NCBI RefSeq assembly: GCF_013377015.1
Contig: NZ_JACABA010000001.1
Coordinates: forward strand, 889,554 to 953,553
Length of the DNA stretch: 64,000 bases
Source: Rhodopseudomonas sp.
GTDB lineage: Bacteria > Pseudomonadota > Alphaproteobacteria > Rhizobiales > Xanthobacteraceae
Direction of reading: 5' to 3'
A model generated the notes under the pieces. That model ran no database searches. It saw only the letters and a program-made list of their open reading frames with translations, and was not told where the DNA came from. This document shows positions 1-7,781 of this stretch, piece after piece (the stretch's first letter is position 1; each line of letters begins with the position of its first letter). Made by a program: the position numbers and the translations under genes.

Positions 1-368
1 GTCGACTTGCTCAGCACCATCAGCTGCCAGCCGAAGCTGCCCATCGCCGCGTTCGCCACCAGCTTCGACATCACGCCTTTCTTCCGGCCGGTGGACACCA
101 GCGACGGCGGGTCGAGAATGATGTCGGCGACTCCCGCCGCCATCGCTTCGAAGGTTTCGGCGCCGCCGCGATAGATCGTGAGCTCGGGCGTGAGGCCCTC
201 CTTCTCGAACAGCTTCTGCCGCACGGCGGTCTCGGCGATGGTGGTTGGCCAGTAGGTCTTGGTCGGCAGGCCGACGCGGATCGTTTCCGCTGCCTGCGCC
301 AGCACCGGCGCGGTGAGGCATGATACGGCGGTCAGAATCGCCAGCAGCTGGCGGCGTGAAGCCATCAT
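1..368 (-). CDS. ABC transporter substrate-binding protein, NMT1/SsuA type (partial)
   Basis: The N-terminal 122 residues are visible; the gene runs off the left edge of the window. It begins MMASRRQLLAILTAV, an Arg-rich start and hydrophobic core ending near AQA, so an exported protein. The mature part starts ETIRVGLPTKTYWPT and continues with a KLFEKEGL segment and a GGAETFEAMAAG stretch, the pattern of periplasmic NMT1/SsuA-type binding proteins, which deliver small organic solutes to an ABC importer. A GAGGAAA ribosome site lies about 6 bases before the start. The GntR gene immediately upstream on the same strand is the likely regulator. The ligand cannot be told from this fragment; permease and ATPase genes would be expected to the left of the window. 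Confidence 0.8.
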   Translation of the reverse strand, partial: MMASRRQLLAILTAVSCLTAPVLAQAAETIRVGLPTKTYWPTTIAETAVRQKLFEKEGLTPELTIYRGGAETFEAMAAGVADIILDPPSLVSTGRKKGVMSKLVANAAMGSFGWQLMVLSKS

Positions 369-440
369 TGTTGCGTTTCCTCTGTCTTGTTTGATTCTGG
401 TTTGGAGTCTTGACGCTCCTGGTCTTGCTGGTTTTCCGGT

Positions 441-1166
441 CTAGTCTCTTGAACGCACCTCCAGAACCGGGATCGCGAGTTCGACGAGATGCATGGTTGT
501 CAGGTAGTGCTGCGACAGCGCGGCGACAGCCGCATCGGGGTCGCGCCGAACGACGGCCGCGACAATTGCAGCGTGCTCGGCGGTGACATCGCGTTGCTGG
601 CCGGGTTCGCGGCGGATCGACAGCCGCCGGTAGCGTTCGCTTTGCTCGTGCAGCACGTCGCGAAACCCAAGCAGCCATGTCGAGCCGCAGGCGCTGACCA
701 AGGCGCGATGGAAACTGCGATGACGCTTCAACCACGGCTCGTTGTGAGCTTCGGGGTCGTTCGGATCCTTGAAGGGGATGGCGGACAATGCCGCGAACTC
801 GCGCTCGACGACGTCGAGCCAGATCTGATCGCCGCGCTCGATCGAGCGCCGCAGTGCGAGGCCTTCGATATCGATGCGGGTATGGGTGACGTCCTCGAGG
901 TCGGCTCGGGACACCGGGCTAACGCGAAACCCGCGCTGGTCCGAGGCCTGGACCAGACCATCGGCGACCAGACGCGACAACGCCTCGCGGACCGCCGCAA
1001 GGCTGACGGAAAACTGTGCCGCAAGCCCAGCGATGTGCAGTTTCTGACCGGGTGCGAGCTTTGCGGTCAAAATGTCGGCGCGCAGGCGCTCCAAAACAGC
1101 CGAGGTGAGCGTCCTTGGCCCGCGCGCGCCATCAGCAACCGGGAAACTGAATGAAATCCGCTCCAT
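441..1166 (-). CDS. GntR-family transcriptional regulator, FadR/FCD type
   Basis: This is a 241-residue DNA-binding regulator. Residues about 20-85 form a winged helix-turn-helix with the GntR pattern (LERLRADILTAKLAPGQKL, then VSLAAVREALSRLVADGLV). The C-terminal half is an all-helical FCD domain with the pattern RIDIEGLALRRSIERG and His residues (HRSFHRALV, HAAIVAAV, LSQHY) that in FCD proteins bind a metal and a carboxylate ligand. I took the ATG at 1166 over an in-frame TTG nine bases earlier, because neither has a clear ribosome site and ATG is the usual choice. It sits 72 bases upstream of a binding-protein gene on the same strand and probably controls it. The effector is unknown. Confidence 0.85.
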   Translation of the reverse strand: MERISFSFPVADGARGPRTLTSAVLERLRADILTAKLAPGQKLHIAGLAAQFSVSLAAVREALSRLVADGLVQASDQRGFRVSPVSRADLEDVTHTRIDIEGLALRRSIERGDQIWLDVVEREFAALSAIPFKDPNDPEAHNEPWLKRHRSFHRALVSACGSTWLLGFRDVLHEQSERYRRLSIRREPGQQRDVTAEHAAIVAAVVRRDPDAAVAALSQHYLTTMHLVELAIPVLEVRSRD

Positions 1167-1205
1167 AACGGGCAAGGCTGGAGGGGTGACAAAGAATTGT
1201 CAATC

Positions 1206-1219
1206 GAAAATCGATTTTC
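1206..1219. promoter_or_regulatory. Perfect 14-bp palindrome, candidate operator of the GntR gene
   Basis: GAAAATCGATTTTC is a perfect inverted repeat 40 bases upstream of the GntR start codon, in an AT-rich patch of a GC-rich region. Its position suggests an autoregulatory operator. It does not match the usual FadR-subfamily core TNGTNNNACNA, so this is inference from symmetry and location only. Confidence 0.35.
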
Positions 1220-1435
1220 CTAAGCATCATGACCTGCGTATTTGCATAGCTCCGTGCGGCATGCGGTATCGCCTCGCCCAACCTGGATCAGGTAGCCGCC
1301 CCGGCGCATCTTGCCGAACAGCGTGCCGTTCAGGATATTGCGCGTCTCGGGCGTCAACGGCAGCAAGTTGACGAGAATCTCGGTGTCTTCAACCATGGCG
1401 ATGCGCTCAATCCGCGCCTGGCCAAGGACGGGCAC
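1220..1435 (-). pseudogene. Fragment of a D-2-hydroxyacid dehydrogenase (GhrA-like)
   Basis: A short open stretch on the minus strand encodes ILVNLLPLTPETRNILNG followed by a GGYLIQVGRG segment, a recognisable internal piece of the NAD-binding domain of glyoxylate/hydroxypyruvate reductase A-like enzymes, whose full length is about 310 residues. The similarity ends right after VGRG, where family members continue with a HLVEADL-like segment, and nothing upstream restores the N-terminus. It therefore looks like a relic of about 60 residues. It abuts the M20 peptidase relic on the other strand, so a deletion or rearrangement has joined two broken genes. Confidence 0.6.
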
Positions 1436-1437
1436 TG

Positions 1438-2039
1438 ATGACGCATTTGCGCGGCTACAAGGCGGACGCCGCGCAGGTGTCCGAGCCCTCCCATGAAACG
1501 CTGACGCGCGCCAATATCGGCGTGATCTGGTTCCAGTTGGAAGTTCGAGGTGTGCCGGTCCACGTTCAACACATGGGCACCGGCGCCAATGCCATCGACG
1601 CGGCCTATCGCGTCATCGGCGAGTTGGGGCGGATGGAAGTAGAGTGAGCGCGGAAGACGCCAAGAAGGAGATTGTCGATCGTGTCGCCAGCTTCACCCGC
1701 AACGACGCCTTTCTGTCCAATATCCCGCCGACCGTCACCTTCAACGGCTTCCAGGCCGAAGGCTATGTGTTGAAGCCCGGCTCCGACGCCGAAGCCGTGC
1801 TCGGCCGCGCGCATCGATCGGTGTTCGGCCGCGAACTGGAAATGGTGACGTCGCTCGCCTATCTGGACAGCCGCGTCGATGTGCTGTTCGACGACATCCC
1901 GGCGCTGAACTACGGCGCGATCTCGCGCGGCGTGCACGACCTCGACGAGGGCGTCAATCTGCCGTCGTTGAAAAAGACCATCACCGCGATGGCGCTGTTC
2001 ATCGCCGAATGGTGCAGGCTGGAACAGATCGACGGTTAG
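1438..2039 (+). pseudogene. Decayed M20-family metallopeptidase (ArgE/DapE-like), internally deleted
   Basis: Two adjacent reading frames encode parts of one M20 amidohydrolase. The first (1438-1647) gives THLRGYKADAAQVSEPS and ANIGVIWFQLEVRGVPVH, the start of the dimerisation domain. The second (from about 1644, in another frame) gives PPTVTFNGFQAEGYVL and DDIPALNYGAISRGVHD, the C-terminal catalytic part ending ALFIAEWCRLEQ. The N-terminal metal-binding domain is missing and so are roughly 60 residues between the two pieces. The reading frame shifts at the junction, so no functional enzyme can be made. Intact relatives hydrolyse N-acyl amino acids. Confidence 0.75.
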
Positions 2040-2065
2040 TTCGGCTCTTTGAAATCAAAGCTGCC

Positions 2066-2182
2066 GTCATTCCGGGGCGCGAGCAGCTTCGCTGCGCGCG
2101 AACCCGGAATCTTGCCCAGATGCCGTGCCTTGCAGCAAGATTCCGGGTTCGCTCGCCCAAAGGGCTCGCGTCCCGGAATGAC
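2066..2182. repeat. Palindromic intergenic repeat, family A (long copy)
   Basis: The element starts GTCATTCCGGGGCGCGAG and ends with the inverse, CGCGTCCCGGAATGAC. Inside are further inverted segments (GAACCCGGAATCTTG against CAAGATTCCGGGTTCG), so the RNA would fold into a long compound hairpin. Shorter relatives lie at 44735-44780 and 46627-46673. Elements of this look are common between genes in Bradyrhizobium-type genomes (general knowledge); no transposase is encoded. Confidence 0.8.
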
Positions 2183-2260
2183 CGCGTATTGGGGAGCCGA
2201 ATTCACCTGATCTGAAAGCGGTTCGATAGGCAGTTCGCCACAAGCTCCGCGCCTGGCGAT

Positions 2261-2294
2261 CCGCACCGGTTGCTCACTTGTACAACCGATGCGG
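2261..2294 (-). terminator. Possible terminator hairpin after the minus-strand binding-protein gene
   Basis: CCGCACCGGTTG and CAACCGATGCGG form a 12-bp stem with one mismatch around a 10-base loop, 27 bases beyond the stop codon of the gene ending at 2321. There is no T-run after it on the minus strand, so it may only protect the 3' end of the transcript. Confidence 0.35.
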
Positions 2295-2320
2295 ACCGCC
2301 AAATTCAACTCGCGCTTCTC

Positions 2321-3919
2321 TTATTGCACCCCGATCGTGGTCAGGTCCTGGAACCAGTGCTGGGCCTGCACGAAGTTCTTCACCTTCGGCGACAGCCCGT
2401 GCGGATTGGTGTCGTGCACCACCCAGACCAGGACCGCGTCGTCGACGATCAGGCCATGCGCCTGCGCCAATAACTCGTCCTGCTTGGCCGGATCGAAGGT
2501 CTGCTTGGCCTCGTCGATCAGGGCATCGACCTTGGGATTGCTGTAGCCGCCCCAGTTGACGCCGACCGGTGCGACCTGCCCGGAATGGAAGAACCGGACG
2601 ATGGCGTAGAGCGGGTCCGAGGTGACGTAGGCGATGTTGTTGGCGGTGATGCCGGCCATGCTGGGGTCGGCCGCGCCCTTGCGCCACGCGGTGTAAAGCA
2701 CTTCCAGTTCGACCACCTTGAACTCGATGTCGACGCCGATTTCCTTGAAGCTCTGCTGCAGGAATTCGTTCATCGGCAATGACAGCATCTGACCGGTGCC
2801 GCCATTGGCGATGATGAAGGTCGCTTTTAGCGGCTTCTCCGGCGAATAGCCGGCTTCTTTCACCAACTTCTTGGCTTCGGCGAGATCGTATTTGATCTTG
2901 AAGGTCGGGTTGCCGAACCACGGGCTCGACGGATCGACCTGACCGACGGCCGGCTTGGCGAGGCCGTTCATCAGGCCGACCACTGCGTCGCGGTCGATCG
3001 CCAGATTGAGCGCCTTGCGTAGACGCACATCGGTCCAGGGCGAACCCGGCAGCACGCTGAGATGATAGTTCCAGACATGCGGGGTGACGTTGTCGACGAT
3101 CCGCATCCCGGCAGCCTTCAGTTGCGGAACCGCGTCGGGCGCCGGGGTCTCGATCAGATCGACCTGACCTGCGAGCAGCGCGTTGGTGCGAGTCAGCGCT
3201 TCCGGCATCGGCACCAGCACGAGCTTATCGACTTTTGGAATCCGCGCCTTGTCCCAGTACTCCGCGTTCTTGCTGAGCTCGGCGAGTTCGCGCGGCACCA
3301 ATTTGGTCAGCTTGAACGGCCCGGTGCCGGATGGCTCGCTGGCGAATTTGTCCCAATCCTTGCCGACCTTCTCGTACTGCGCCGGGCTGGAGACCAGGAA
3401 CCACAGCATCTGATACGGGAAGAACGAGTCGACCGTCTTGGTGGTGATCTCGATGGTGGAATCGTCGATCTTGGCATAGCTCTTCACCGACGGCAGCCGG
3501 GTCTTGACCTGCGCGGCCTGCCGCTTGTCGAACTGCGGCGCCTTGTCGTTCAGCACCTTGTCGAGATTCCAGATCACCGCATCGGCGTCGAACGCGCTGC
3601 CGTCATGGAACTTGACGCCCTGACGCAGCGTGAACTTCCACTTGGTCTTGTCGGTGTCGTCGACCTTCCACGCCGTCGCCAGCCCCGGCACCAGCTTGCC
3701 CGGCCGATCCGCCACGTTCATTTCCCAGGCCACCAACGGATCGTAGATGGTGTAGCCGGTGAATTGATAGGCGCCGGCGCCGCGATCGGGCTGACCGGTT
3801 GTCAGCGGAATGTCCGCCATCGAGATGCCGTAACGCACCAACGACTCGGCTCGCGCAGGTTGCGCTGCCCCGATCAGGGCGGCGACAGCCGCTATTGTCA
3901 TCGTTTTCAGCAAGCGCAT
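2321..3919 (-). CDS. ABC transporter substrate-binding protein, SBP_bac_5 (peptide/opine/nickel family)
   Basis: This 532-residue periplasmic protein begins MRLLKTMTIAAVAALIGA with cleavage predicted after ARA. The mature chain shows the family-5 pattern: PGLATAWKVDDTDKTKWKF, LRQGVKFHDGSAFDADAV, and GTGPFKLTKLVPRELAEL near the middle. I chose the ATG at 3919 because the signal peptide starts there; an upstream in-frame start at 4036 would add 39 residues that fit no signal. It is closely related to the divergent gene at 4111 and shares about 180 bases of promoter region with it. It probably binds a second ligand for the same permease, since no other permease lies next to it. The ligand could be a peptide, an opine or another cationic solute. 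Confidence 0.85.
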   Translation of the reverse strand: MRLLKTMTIAAVAALIGAAQPARAESLVRYGISMADIPLTTGQPDRGAGAYQFTGYTIYDPLVAWEMNVADRPGKLVPGLATAWKVDDTDKTKWKFTLRQGVKFHDGSAFDADAVIWNLDKVLNDKAPQFDKRQAAQVKTRLPSVKSYAKIDDSTIEITTKTVDSFFPYQMLWFLVSSPAQYEKVGKDWDKFASEPSGTGPFKLTKLVPRELAELSKNAEYWDKARIPKVDKLVLVPMPEALTRTNALLAGQVDLIETPAPDAVPQLKAAGMRIVDNVTPHVWNYHLSVLPGSPWTDVRLRKALNLAIDRDAVVGLMNGLAKPAVGQVDPSSPWFGNPTFKIKYDLAEAKKLVKEAGYSPEKPLKATFIIANGGTGQMLSLPMNEFLQQSFKEIGVDIEFKVVELEVLYTAWRKGAADPSMAGITANNIAYVTSDPLYAIVRFFHSGQVAPVGVNWGGYSNPKVDALIDEAKQTFDPAKQDELLAQAHGLIVDDAVLVWVVHDTNPHGLSPKVKNFVQAQHWFQDLTTIGVQ

Positions 3920-3957
3920 GAACCACAGGTCTCCATTGGTGGAATATTGGATAACCA

Positions 3958-3974
3958 ATGCAAAGCGGGGGCCA
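3958..3974 (-). promoter_or_regulatory. Candidate sigma-54 (-24/-12) promoter for the minus-strand binding protein
   Basis: Read on the minus strand the sequence is TGGCCC, five bases, TTGCAT, with the diagnostic GG and GC exactly 10 bases apart. It fits the TGGCAC-N5-TTGCA consensus at all but one position. Transcription would begin near 3946, about 27 bases before the start codon at 3919. Confidence 0.6.
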
Positions 3975-4056
3975 GCGGCAGAATTTGCGCCAAAAGGCAT
4001 CGTCAGCGCAGACAAAACCTGGTCGACCGTCGACAATCCGCGAATTTGGCCTACGC

Positions 4057-4073
4057 TGGCACAGGCGTTGCAT
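4057..4073 (+). promoter_or_regulatory. Candidate sigma-54 (-24/-12) promoter for the dpp-like operon
   Basis: TGGCAC, five bases, TTGCAT is a full match to the sigma-54 consensus, including GG and GC 10 bases apart. Transcription would start near 4083, leaving a leader of about 28 bases before the ATG at 4111. Sigma-54 promoters need an enhancer-binding activator such as NtrC, so nitrogen control is plausible but not shown. Confidence 0.7.
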
Positions 4074-4110
4074 AAGTTTTAGTCAGTGAAGTTCGAGAGG
4101 AATGGACACG

Positions 4111-5775
4111 ATGCGTTTCAATAGACCTGCGATCCGGACGACGACCGCACTCTGGATGCTGACCATGGCGTGTGCAGTCGCGTTGCCACAACTCGCGGGC
4201 GCCGAAAGCGTGTTGCGGATCGGCATGACCGCTGCGGATATTCCGCGCACGTTGGGCCAGCCGGATCAGGGCTTCGAAGGCAACCGCTTCACCGGCCTGA
4301 CGATGTACGACGCGCTGACGATGTGGGATCTGTCCTCCGCCACCAAGGCCAGCGTGGTGATCCCCGGCCTTGCGACCGAATGGAAGGTCGATGATGCCGA
4401 CAAGACCAAGTGGACCTTCAAGCTGCGCCCCGGCGTGACGTTTCACGACGGCGCGCCGTTCAACGCCGACGCCGTGGTCTGGAATGTCGAGAAGGTCCTG
4501 AACAAGGACGCGGTGCAGTTCGACGCCAGCCAGGTCGGCGTCACCGCGTCGCGGATGCCGACGCTGGTGTCGGCCAAGAAGATCGACGATATGACCGTCG
4601 AACTCACCGCCAAGGAGCCCGACAGCTTTCTGCCGATCAACCTCACCAACCTGTTCATGGCCAGCCCGGCGAAATGGCAGTCGCTGTACGACAAGGCCGA
4701 GGGCGCCGACGCCAAGGCGAAGTCGCAGGCGGCGTGGGCCGCCTTCGCCAAGGAAGCCTCCGGCACCGGGCCGTGGAAGATGGCGAAGTTCACCCCGCGC
4801 GAGCGGCTCGAACTGGTGAAGAACGAGGCCTATTGGGACAAGGCGCGGGTGCCGCATGTCGACCGCATGGTGCTGTTGCCGATGCCGGAAGCCAACGCCC
4901 GCACCGCTGCGCTGCTCTCAGGCCAGGTCGACTGGATCGAAGCGCCCGCGCCCGACGCGGTGAAGGAAATCACCGCGCGCGGTTTCAAGATCGAGAAGAA
5001 CGAACAGCCGCATGTCTGGCCGTGGCAGTTCTCGCGGATAGAAGGCTCACCCTGGAACGACATCCGCGTGCGCAAGGCCGCCAATCTGTGCATCGATCGC
5101 GAAGGCCTGCGTGACGGTTTGCTGGCGGGCCTGATGGTGCCGGCCACCGGCACGTTCGAGCCCGGCCACCCGTGGCGCGGCAATCCGACGTTCCAGATCA
5201 AGTACGATCTGCCGGCGGCGCAGAAGCTGATGAAGGAAGCCGGCTACGGCCCCGACAAGAAACTCAGCGTCAAGACCCAGACCTCGGCATCGGGCTCCGG
5301 CCAGATGCTGCCGCTGCCGATGAACGAGTATCTGCAGCAGGCACTGGCGGAGTGCTACTTCGACGTCAAGCTCGACGTCATCGAGTGGAACACGCTGTTC
5401 ACCAACTGGCGCCGGGGCGCCAAGGACCCGTCGGCGAACGGCGCCAACGCCACCAACGTCACCTATGCGGCGATGGACCCGTTCTTCGCACTGGTCCGCT
5501 TCCTGCAATCGTCGATGGCGCCGCCGGTGTCGAACAATTGGGGCTACATCAACAACCCGCAGTTCGACGAATTGGTCAAGAAAGCCCGCACCAGCTTCGA
5601 CGCCAAGGAACGTGACGCCGCGCTGGCTGAATTGAATGCCGCCTCGATCGACGACGCGGCCTTCCTCTACGTCGCCCACGACGTCGGCCCGCGCGCACTC
5701 AGCCCGAAGGTCAAGGGCTTCGTGCAGCCGAAAAGCTGGTTCGTCGACTTCTCGCCGGTGTCAATAACGCCGTAA
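4111..5775 (+). CDS. ABC transporter substrate-binding protein, SBP_bac_5 family, first gene of dpp-like operon
   Basis: This 554-residue exported binding protein has a signal peptide at residues 1-32 ending near LAGAES. Family-5 motifs follow: PGLATEWKVDDADKTKWTF, LRPGVTFHDGAPFNADAV and GTGPWKMAKFTPRERLEL. It matches the divergent neighbour across the whole length (for example ADIPRTLGQPDQG against ADIPLTTGQPDRG), so the two arose by duplication. The ATG at 4111 has GAGAGG nine bases upstream; the in-frame ATG at 4102 would place that site too close. It heads an operon of two permeases and two ATPases, and a palindromic repeat separates it from the first permease gene. Confidence 0.87.
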   Translation: MRFNRPAIRTTTALWMLTMACAVALPQLAGAESVLRIGMTAADIPRTLGQPDQGFEGNRFTGLTMYDALTMWDLSSATKASVVIPGLATEWKVDDADKTKWTFKLRPGVTFHDGAPFNADAVVWNVEKVLNKDAVQFDASQVGVTASRMPTLVSAKKIDDMTVELTAKEPDSFLPINLTNLFMASPAKWQSLYDKAEGADAKAKSQAAWAAFAKEASGTGPWKMAKFTPRERLELVKNEAYWDKARVPHVDRMVLLPMPEANARTAALLSGQVDWIEAPAPDAVKEITARGFKIEKNEQPHVWPWQFSRIEGSPWNDIRVRKAANLCIDREGLRDGLLAGLMVPATGTFEPGHPWRGNPTFQIKYDLPAAQKLMKEAGYGPDKKLSVKTQTSASGSGQMLPLPMNEYLQQALAECYFDVKLDVIEWNTLFTNWRRGAKDPSANGANATNVTYAAMDPFFALVRFLQSSMAPPVSNNWGYINNPQFDELVKKARTSFDAKERDAALAELNAASIDDAAFLYVAHDVGPRALSPKVKGFVQPKSWFVDFSPVSITP

Positions 5776-5798
5776 CTGCACGGTTCGCTGCCCGCACC

Positions 5799-5883
5799 GT
5801 CATTGCGAGGAGCGAAGCGACGAAGCAATCCAGGAGCCTCGTGCACGGCGCTCTGGATTGCTTCGCCTCCGGCTCGCAATGAC
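5799..5883. repeat. Palindromic intergenic repeat, family B (between binding protein and permease)
   Basis: The arms are GTCATTGCGAGGAGCGAAGC and its inverse ending CCGGCTCGCAATGAC, with inner arms AGCAATCCAG and CTGGATTGCT. A second copy lies at 49580-49657. It lies 23 bases after the binding-protein stop codon and 20 bases before the permease start, a position where a stable hairpin can protect the upstream mRNA end and raise binding-protein output over permease. Confidence 0.85.
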
Positions 5884-5903
5884 GGTGAACTTATTCAAAC
5901 CTC

Positions 5904-6872
5904 GTGAAGGCGTCTCACTTGTTCACCTACATCGTCCGCCGCATCGTCTATGTGATCCCGATCGTGATCAGCGTGGCGCTGGTGTGCTTCATGCTGGTGC
6001 ACATCACGCCCGGCGATCCGCTGGTCGCGATCCTGCCGGCGGACGCTTCGCAGGAGCTCGCCGCACAGCTGCGCACCGCCTATGGGTTCGACCGGCCACT
6101 GCCGGTGCAGTTCGGGCTATGGCTGTGGAAGGCCGTGCATGGCGATCTCGGCCATTCGATCGCCACCGGGCGGCCGGTGCTGACCGAAGTGATGCGCGCC
6201 GTCGGCAACACCGTCACCCTGGCGATCGCCGCGGCAATCATCGGCTTTTCCTTCGGCCTGTTGTTCGGCCTGCTCGCCGGCTATTTCCGCGACACCTGGA
6301 TCGACAAGGTGGCGACCTCGATCGCGATTGCCGGGGTCTCGGTGCCGCATTACTGGCTCGGCATGGTGCTGGTCATCATCTTCTCGGTGCAATTGAGCTG
6401 GCTGCCCGCGGTCGGCGCCGGTCCCGGAGGCTCCGGGCAATGGGGCTGGGACTGGGAGCACATGAAGTATCTGGTGCTGCCGGCAATCACCACCTCGGTG
6501 ATTCCGATGGGCATCGTCACCCGCACGGTGCGGGCGCTGACCGGCGATATCCTGTCGCAGGATTTCGTCGAAGCGCTGCGCGCCAAGGGGCTGCGCGAGA
6601 CCCACGTGTTCCGCCACGTCATCAAGAACGCCGCACCGACCGCGATGGCGGTGATGGGGCTGCAACTCGGCTACATGCTCGGCGGCTCGATCCTGATCGA
6701 GACGGTGTTCTCCTGGCCCGGCTCCGGGCTGCTGCTGAACTCCGCGATCTTCCAGCGCGACCTGCCGCTGCTGCAGGGCACGATTCTGGTGCTGGCGCTG
6801 TTCTTCGTGTTCCTCAATCTGGTGGTCGACATCGCGCAAGCCTCGATCGACCCGCGCATCAAGCGGGGCTGA
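5904..6872 (+). CDS. ABC transporter permease, DppB/OppB type
   Basis: This 322-residue inner-membrane protein has about six membrane segments. It opens with the usual N-terminal helix (LFTYIVRRIVYVIPIVISVALV), the HITPGDPL segment of DppB-like permeases, and later the ATPase-contact EAA loop around DFVEALRAKGLRETHVFRHV. The C-terminus SIDPRIKRG is also typical. The start is taken as the GTG at 5904; a TTG at 5919 is an alternative, and neither has a strong ribosome site, perhaps because the repeat sits just upstream. It forms a heterodimeric channel with the next gene, from which it is separated by 19 bases. Confidence 0.88.
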   Translation: MKASHLFTYIVRRIVYVIPIVISVALVCFMLVHITPGDPLVAILPADASQELAAQLRTAYGFDRPLPVQFGLWLWKAVHGDLGHSIATGRPVLTEVMRAVGNTVTLAIAAAIIGFSFGLLFGLLAGYFRDTWIDKVATSIAIAGVSVPHYWLGMVLVIIFSVQLSWLPAVGAGPGGSGQWGWDWEHMKYLVLPAITTSVIPMGIVTRTVRALTGDILSQDFVEALRAKGLRETHVFRHVIKNAAPTAMAVMGLQLGYMLGGSILIETVFSWPGSGLLLNSAIFQRDLPLLQGTILVLALFFVFLNLVVDIAQASIDPRIKRG

Positions 6873-6891
6873 CCATGATGGATGTAGGCTC

Positions 6892-7779
6892 ATGAGCGCG
6901 ATCACCGAACTTGCACTGCAGGCCGCGCCGGCGGGGCCGGCGCGCGGCTATTGGGCCACGGTCGGCCGGCGCGTCGTCAGAGACAAGGTCAGCATCGCCT
7001 GCGCGGTGATTCTGCTGGCGATCTTTCTTTCGGCGCTGCTGGCACCCTGGCTCGGCCTCGCCGACCCCTACCATGGCTCGATGATCCGCCGGCTAAAACC
7101 GATCGGCACTACGAACTACCCGCTCGGCACCGACGAACTCGGCCGCGACATGCTGGCGCGGCTGATCTATGGCGGCCGGCTGTCGCTGCTGATCGGCATT
7201 TTACCGGTAATCTTGGCGTTCATGATCGGCACCTCGCTGGGGCTGATCGCCGGCTATGTCGGCGGCAAGGTCAACACCGCGATCATGCGCACCATCGACG
7301 TGTTCTATGCCTTCCCTTCGGTGCTGCTGGCGATCGCGATTTCCGGCGCACTCGGCGCCGGCATCACCAATTCGATCGTGTCGCTCACCGTGGTGTTCAT
7401 GCCGCAGATCACCCGCGTCGCCGAAAGCGTCACCACCGGCGTGCGCAACATGGATTTCGTCGAGGCCGCGCGCGCCTCCGGCGCCGACGCCTTCACCATC
7501 ATGCGGGTGCACATGCTCGGCAACGTGCTGGGACCGATCTTTGTTTACGCTACCGGGTTGATCTCGGTGTCGATGATCCTGGCCGCCGGCCTCTCCTTCC
7601 TCGGCCTCGGTACCAAGCCGCCGGAGCCGGAATGGGGCCTGATGCTGAACACGCTGCGCACCGCGATCTACGTCAATCCCTGGGTCGCGGCCTTGCCCGG
7701 CGCGATGATCTTCGCGGTCTCGATTTGCTTCAACCTTCTGAGCGACGGCATGCGCAGCGCCATGGACATCAGGAACTGA
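6892..7779 (+). CDS. ABC transporter permease, DppC/OppC type
   Basis: This 295-residue permease has the DppC layout: a short cytoplasmic N-terminus (with GYWATVGRRVVRDKVS), a first membrane helix, the periplasmic stretch LGTDELGRDMLARLIYGGR that marks the family, then five more membrane helices with the EAA loop MDFVEAARASGADAFTIMRV. The end LSDGMRSAMDIRN is typical. It follows dppB with its own ATG and is followed two bases later by the first ATPase gene. Together with the DppB partner it forms the membrane pore for solutes delivered by one or both nearby binding proteins. Confidence 0.9.
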   Translation: MSAITELALQAAPAGPARGYWATVGRRVVRDKVSIACAVILLAIFLSALLAPWLGLADPYHGSMIRRLKPIGTTNYPLGTDELGRDMLARLIYGGRLSLLIGILPVILAFMIGTSLGLIAGYVGGKVNTAIMRTIDVFYAFPSVLLAIAISGALGAGITNSIVSLTVVFMPQITRVAESVTTGVRNMDFVEAARASGADAFTIMRVHMLGNVLGPIFVYATGLISVSMILAAGLSFLGLGTKPPEPEWGLMLNTLRTAIYVNPWVAALPGAMIFAVSICFNLLSDGMRSAMDIRN

Positions 7780-7781
7780 GC

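Noticed and set aside
3062-4075. Open frame of 337 codons on the plus strand
   Set aside because: It covers the reverse of a binding-protein gene and would run through the divergent promoter region; no domain is recognisable.
6951-7781. Long in-frame extension upstream of the DppF-type ATPase
   Set aside because: The extension overlaps the DppC-type permease in another frame; the ATPase domain starts shortly after the ATG at 7782.
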